39,986 nt of DNA from Anaerolineales bacterium. Its GTDB lineage: Bacteria; Chloroflexota; Anaerolineae; Anaerolineales; UBA11579. The translations under genes and the position numbers were made by a program. The DNA is taken from the NCBI GenBank assembly GCA_016932165.1, contig JAFGDK010000083.1:1-39986 (forward strand), given 5' to 3'. Shown one piece after another: positions 33,582-39,986 of this stretch. Below the pieces are notes generated by a model. The model was not told where the DNA came from, made no database searches, and saw nothing but the letters and a program-made list of their open reading frames with translations. Every line of letters starts with the position of its first letter. Position 1 is the stretch's first letter.

Positions 33582-35393
33582 ATGACAGACCAGAATCTGG
33601 AAAGTAACCAATTTGAACCAATCGAGGAAAACAATCCCCGGACAAGGCCGCAGCCATATGCGAACGACCCAGCCTACCAGGAATTGCTGCGGCAATATCA
33701 AAACGGGGATTGGTCTGCCTGCCACGATCTGATCGAGGAGCTTCTCAGCCGCTATCCGGGAGACCCCGGTCTATTTGAATTCCAAACCGAGGTGCGGGTA
33801 AAACAATCTCTGCAGAAGAGCAACCTGGTTACCGCCAAGGAAGACCGCCGCAGGTTTGTTTTCAAAACAGGGGCGTGGGTGATCATCGGTGGTGTGGTTC
33901 TTGTCCTTGTGCTTGCCGGGGCATTTGTTGGTATTGGCCGTTATCAGGCCAGGTTAAATTATGTCCGGGCAACCCAGCAGGCAGAAACCCTGCTCTATTC
34001 ACTCACCACCAAACTGAGTAACGCTAACGACCTGATCCGATCAGGGCGGCCAACCGGTGCGCTGGCTTTGCTCGAAGAGATTCAGGAGATTGATCCAGAG
34101 TTCGAAGGGTTGACCGAGGCAATCGGGCAGGCTGAAGAGTTGATCAGGTTAGATGAGCTTTATCTTCAGGCTGGGCAGTATTATGCGGGGGGAATGCTGG
34201 AAGATGCCCTGGCCACTTACCAGGAGATCGAAGATGCTATGCCTTCGTATAAGGATACGCGTTTGCGCATTCGCGAGGTAGAACAGGTAATTGAAATCGA
34301 TCGTCTGGTTTCTGTGATTCATGACAGTTATGATAACTTTGAGTGGCAGGCGATGGTTGATGCCAAAGATGCCATTTTTGAACTGAACCCCGCAACCAAT
34401 TTGACTGAGGTGGATGAAAAACTGTTCACCGCCTACATGAACTTAATTATTGAAGTGGCAGAGAAAGACGATGCCACGCTTGAGGACATCGATCTGGCAC
34501 AGGAATATTACAAAGCAGCCCTTGCACTTTTCCCCCAAAACAAGGAATTTGCGGATGAACGAGCAGAACTTCAGAAACTGGCAACCAGGCTGATCTCGAA
34601 TAACTATTACATTTTTGCCATGGATCTGCTTGAAACCGAGGGCTATGGTCCTGAGACCATGGCAGAAGCGCTGAGACTATTAAACCTGGCGAATAATATC
34701 GGGGCTGGATCCCCGGCAATTACACTTGAAATTGAGCGCGCCACGCTATTTGCTCAAGGATTCGATAAAATGGCCCGGTCAGATTATGAAGGGGCGATCA
34801 CTGATCTGGAACTGCTATACCGGCAAGAACCTGGATATGGGAATGGGATTGTGCAGTACCTGCTGTTTGAAGCTTACCAGGCTCAAGGGGATGTCTTCTA
34901 TACCTATGCAGATTATGATTCGGCCAGAGATAATTATGAGTTGGCAGAGACATTTGCCTGGGGAGATTACGGGAACACCCTGCGTTTGTTTGAGGTAGAA
35001 ATCCGGATAGGATATACACTTCGCCGGCTTGGTTTATTGGAGGAGGCAGCAGAGTATTACAACTATGCGCTGAATCTGGTCTCCTACCAGGATCGTGTCA
35101 GGCAATTCGGGGAGATCTCTCAGATTGAGGACTATGAGGCTGCCAGAGAAGCATTGGCAATCAAAGATGAGTGGAATGCTGCGCGTTTATTCGAAACCGT
35201 ATTGGAAGACTATTCGGTGATTTACACTGTGGAAGAAGCCCAGGCCAAGCGCGGTCAATCTCTGTTTATGGTTGCCTATAATTCAGGATCGACGGTGAAT
35301 GCGTTGAGGCAGGTGAATGACCTGGGAATTTTGACCTCCTTCCGATATGACCAGCAGATCCAGATCCCATTGTTTTTAGAAGATGCAGAATAA
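33582..35393 (+). CDS. Membrane-anchored TPR-like protein inside the tad operon
   Basis: A 603-residue protein. An N-terminal cytoplasmic part of about 90 residues contains one TPR-like helix pair (Y-Q-E-L-L-R-Q-Y-Q-N-G-D-W, L-I-E-E-L-L-S-R-Y-P-G-D). One membrane segment lies at about 97-120 (W-V-I-I-G-G-V-V-L-V-L-V-L-A). About 480 residues on the other side are built of helical TPR-like repeats, for example A-G-Q-Y-Y-A-G-G-M-L-E-D-A-L-A-T-Y-Q-E, R-S-D-Y-E-G-A-I-T-D-L-E and A-D-Y-D-S-A-R-D-N-Y-E. It is acidic and rich in Tyr. It may do the work of the TPR lipoprotein TadD in classical Tad systems; this is inference from position between TadC and CpaF. There is no signal peptide, so the bulk is probably outside the cell. 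Confidence 0.8.
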   Translation: MTDQNLESNQFEPIEENNPRTRPQPYANDPAYQELLRQYQNGDWSACHDLIEELLSRYPGDPGLFEFQTEVRVKQSLQKSNLVTAKEDRRRFVFKTGAWVIIGGVVLVLVLAGAFVGIGRYQARLNYVRATQQAETLLYSLTTKLSNANDLIRSGRPTGALALLEEIQEIDPEFEGLTEAIGQAEELIRLDELYLQAGQYYAGGMLEDALATYQEIEDAMPSYKDTRLRIREVEQVIEIDRLVSVIHDSYDNFEWQAMVDAKDAIFELNPATNLTEVDEKLFTAYMNLIIEVAEKDDATLEDIDLAQEYYKAALALFPQNKEFADERAELQKLATRLISNNYYIFAMDLLETEGYGPETMAEALRLLNLANNIGAGSPAITLEIERATLFAQGFDKMARSDYEGAITDLELLYRQEPGYGNGIVQYLLFEAYQAQGDVFYTYADYDSARDNYELAETFAWGDYGNTLRLFEVEIRIGYTLRRLGLLEEAAEYYNYALNLVSYQDRVRQFGEISQIEDYEAAREALAIKDEWNAARLFETVLEDYSVIYTVEEAQAKRGQSLFMVAYNSGSTVNALRQVNDLGILTSFRYDQQIQIPLFLEDAE

Positions 35394-35420
35394 GTTTAGT
35401 CTGTACTAGGAGAAGTAGTT

Positions 35421-36773
35421 ATGTTCACTAATCGACCAGCAATGAGAAGGGAATTTACACCTACCGAACCCACTGGTACCACCACACCAGAAGGGTTAGG
35501 AGAACAGGAAAATCTTTACTATCTCAGAGATGCTGTCCAACGCAGATTATTATCTGAATTTGATGGCGAAGTCAATCTTGAAAATCCTAATCAACTGCGA
35601 CAAATGATCGAGGTCTACTTCAACCAATTATTGGCCGAAGAAAACTTGCTCTATACCCGGGCAAACCGTGAAAGGCTTCTCGAGTGGGTGGTTGCCGACA
35701 TCGTTGGGTACGGCCCGTTGGAACCGCTGCTGAATAACAACGAGATCACCGAAATCATGGTCAACGGTCACGAAAAGGTCTATGTAGAGCGGTTCGGGAC
35801 TGTGGAAAAGACCAAAGTGCGGTTTGAAAGCGATGCCCATCTTCGGCGGATCATTGACAGAATTGTGGCACCGATCGGCCGCCGAGTAGATGAAGCATCG
35901 CCAATGGTGGATGCCCGTTTGCCAAGTGGATACCGTGTAAATGCCACCATTCCTCCCCTTTCGCTTGAGGGTCCCTTGCTGACGATTCGTAAATTTGCCA
36001 CGATTCCATTCACCGCCCAGGACCTGATCGCCAACGGCACTCTAAATGCACCCCTGGTCAGTTTTTTGCAAGCTTGCGCTCAGGCAAGGATCAATATGGT
36101 CATCTCAGGCGGCACAGGCAGCGGTAAAACGACTTTGTTGAATTTGGTATCGACATTCATCCCTGATGATGAACGCGTGGTGACGATTGAGGACATCGCC
36201 GAGTTAAAGCTGAATCAGGACCATGTCATCCGCCTGGAAAAACGTCCGCCGAATATTGAGGGCAAAGGTGAAGTCACCATTCGCCAGTTGGTAGTTAATG
36301 CACTCAGGATGCGTCCAGACCGGATCATCGTTGGTGAGGCGCGTTCTGGTGAGGCACTGGACATGCTCCAGGCAATGAACACCGGTCACAGCGGTTCTAT
36401 GACTACGATCCACTCCAACAGCCCGCGTGACTCCCTGCGCAGAATTGAAACCATGGTACTGATGGCGGGTGTGGAACTGCCTCTGCGTGCCATCCGTGAG
36501 CAAATTGCTTCTTCGATTGAACTGGTCGTCCACCTATCCAGGATGAGGGATGGTACTCGTAAGGTTGTCCAGGTTTCCGAGGTTCAGGGCATGGAGGGGG
36601 ATACAATCGTGATGCAGGATCTATTCATCTTTGATCAGACCGGCTATAAAAACGGCAGGGTTGTGGGCAAGCATATCTCCACCGGACTGCGGCCGAGTTT
36701 TGTGGAGCGCTTTGCAGTCAATAACATCAGCCTGCCGGATAATATATTCGACACCAGCGATAACAAGAACTGA
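35421..36773 (+). CDS. cpaF: CpaF/TadA pilus assembly ATPase
   Basis: A 450-residue secretion ATPase. The N-terminal domain has the CpaF blocks G-Y-G-P-L-E-P-L-L and [14 protein letters not shown]. Walker A is [12 protein letters not shown] (about 230-241), followed by the Asp box V-T-I-E-D-I-A-E-L, Walker [12 protein letters not shown] (about 300) and His box [14 protein letters not shown]. It powers pilin polymerisation from the cytoplasm at the TadB/TadC platform. Only one such ATPase is present. It is the last gene of the operon, while in many tad clusters it lies between CpaE and TadB. ATG with AGGAGAAG upstream; a bidirectional terminator follows. Confidence 0.95.
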   Translation: MFTNRPAMRREFTPTEPTGTTTPEGLGEQENLYYLRDAVQRRLLSEFDGEVNLENPNQLRQMIEVYFNQLLAEENLLYTRANRERLLEWVVADIVGYGPLEPLLNNNEITEIMVNGHEKVYVERFGTVEKTKVRFESDAHLRRIIDRIVAPIGRRVDEASPMVDARLPSGYRVNATIPPLSLEGPLLTIRKFATIPFTAQDLIANGTLNAPLVSFLQACAQARINMVISGGTGSGKTTLLNLVSTFIPDDERVVTIEDIAELKLNQDHVIRLEKRPPNIEGKGEVTIRQLVVNALRMRPDRIIVGEARSGEALDMLQAMNTGHSGSMTTIHSNSPRDSLRRIETMVLMAGVELPLRAIREQIASSIELVVHLSRMRDGTRKVVQVSEVQGMEGDTIVMQDLFIFDQTGYKNGRVVGKHISTGLRPSFVERFAVNNISLPDNIFDTSDNKN

Positions 36774-36790
36774 TCCGGAAAATCTGAGAA

Positions 36791-36820
36791 AAAATGGGCG
36801 CAAATCAGCGCCCATTTATT
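36791..36820. terminator. Bidirectional terminator between cpaF and the GH2 gene
   Basis: AAATGGGCGC (36792-36801) pairs perfectly with GCGCCCATTT (36808-36817), loop AAATCA. Read on the minus strand it ends in ATTTTTTCTC, a good T-run for the GH2 gene; on the plus strand the T-run is short. Confidence 0.88.
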
Positions 36821-36830
36821 AACCGGCAAT

Positions 36831-39983
<3,153 letters not shown>

Positions 39984-39986
39984 TTA

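Overview
The window looks like chromosomal DNA from a fermentative, probably anaerobic bacterium of the Chloroflexota (Anaerolineae-like). This is an inference from four things: many Thr/Pro-rich lipoproteins with Ig-like or CARDB-like domains, a Tad pilus locus with no outer-membrane secretin gene, an ADP-forming acyl-CoA synthetase fused into one chain, and frequent TTG/GTG starts. I see no rRNA, tRNA, CRISPR array, insertion sequence or prophage.

Left part (1-5.8 kb): a DUF1684 gene, then a DUF3179 lipoprotein gene interrupted by an in-frame TGA. The TGA falls on the first Cys of the family's C-P-L-C motif and is followed by a perfect 7-bp hairpin at the spacing expected of a bacterial SECIS element. 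I read this as one 402-residue candidate selenoprotein, and it is the most notable feature of the window. After it come an NBR1-Ig-like lipoprotein, a membrane protein, and on the minus strand a lipoprotein whose C-terminal part is cut off by an apparent single-base frameshift.

B12 region (5.9-9.3 kb): a cobalamin riboswitch with a downstream intrinsic terminator precedes a complete ABC importer (btuF, btuC, btuD-like).

Signalling and metabolism (9.4-23.5 kb): a LysR regulator is divergent from a two-gene c-di-GMP operon (membrane GAF-GAF-GGDEF cyclase; PAS/multi-GAF/HD-GYP phosphodiesterase). The 91-bp gap between them holds inverted repeats. Then come a small cupin, a small membrane protein, the ADP-forming acyl-CoA synthetase, and a convergent XRE-cupin regulator with a clear promoter. 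A 0.6-kb stretch without a gene follows, then an S51-like protein carrying a cysteinyl-tRNA-synthetase-type tail, an alpha/beta hydrolase and a PlsC-type acyltransferase.

Tad/Flp pilus region (23.6-36.8 kb): a 51-residue Flp pilin with its own terminator, a secreted transglycosylase-like protein, a stand-alone HD-GYP protein on the minus strand, then a long plus-strand operon: two TadE-like pseudopilins, two paralogous TadG-like proteins that each carry a calcium-loop-like motif, CpaB, CpaE/TadZ, TadB, TadC, a membrane-anchored TPR-like protein and CpaF/TadA. No prepilin peptidase or secretin lies in the window. A bidirectional terminator separates this operon from a convergent, complete GH2 beta-galactosidase (36.8-39.95 kb). 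The c-di-GMP genes on either side of the pilin suggest, but do not prove, second-messenger control of surface attachment.
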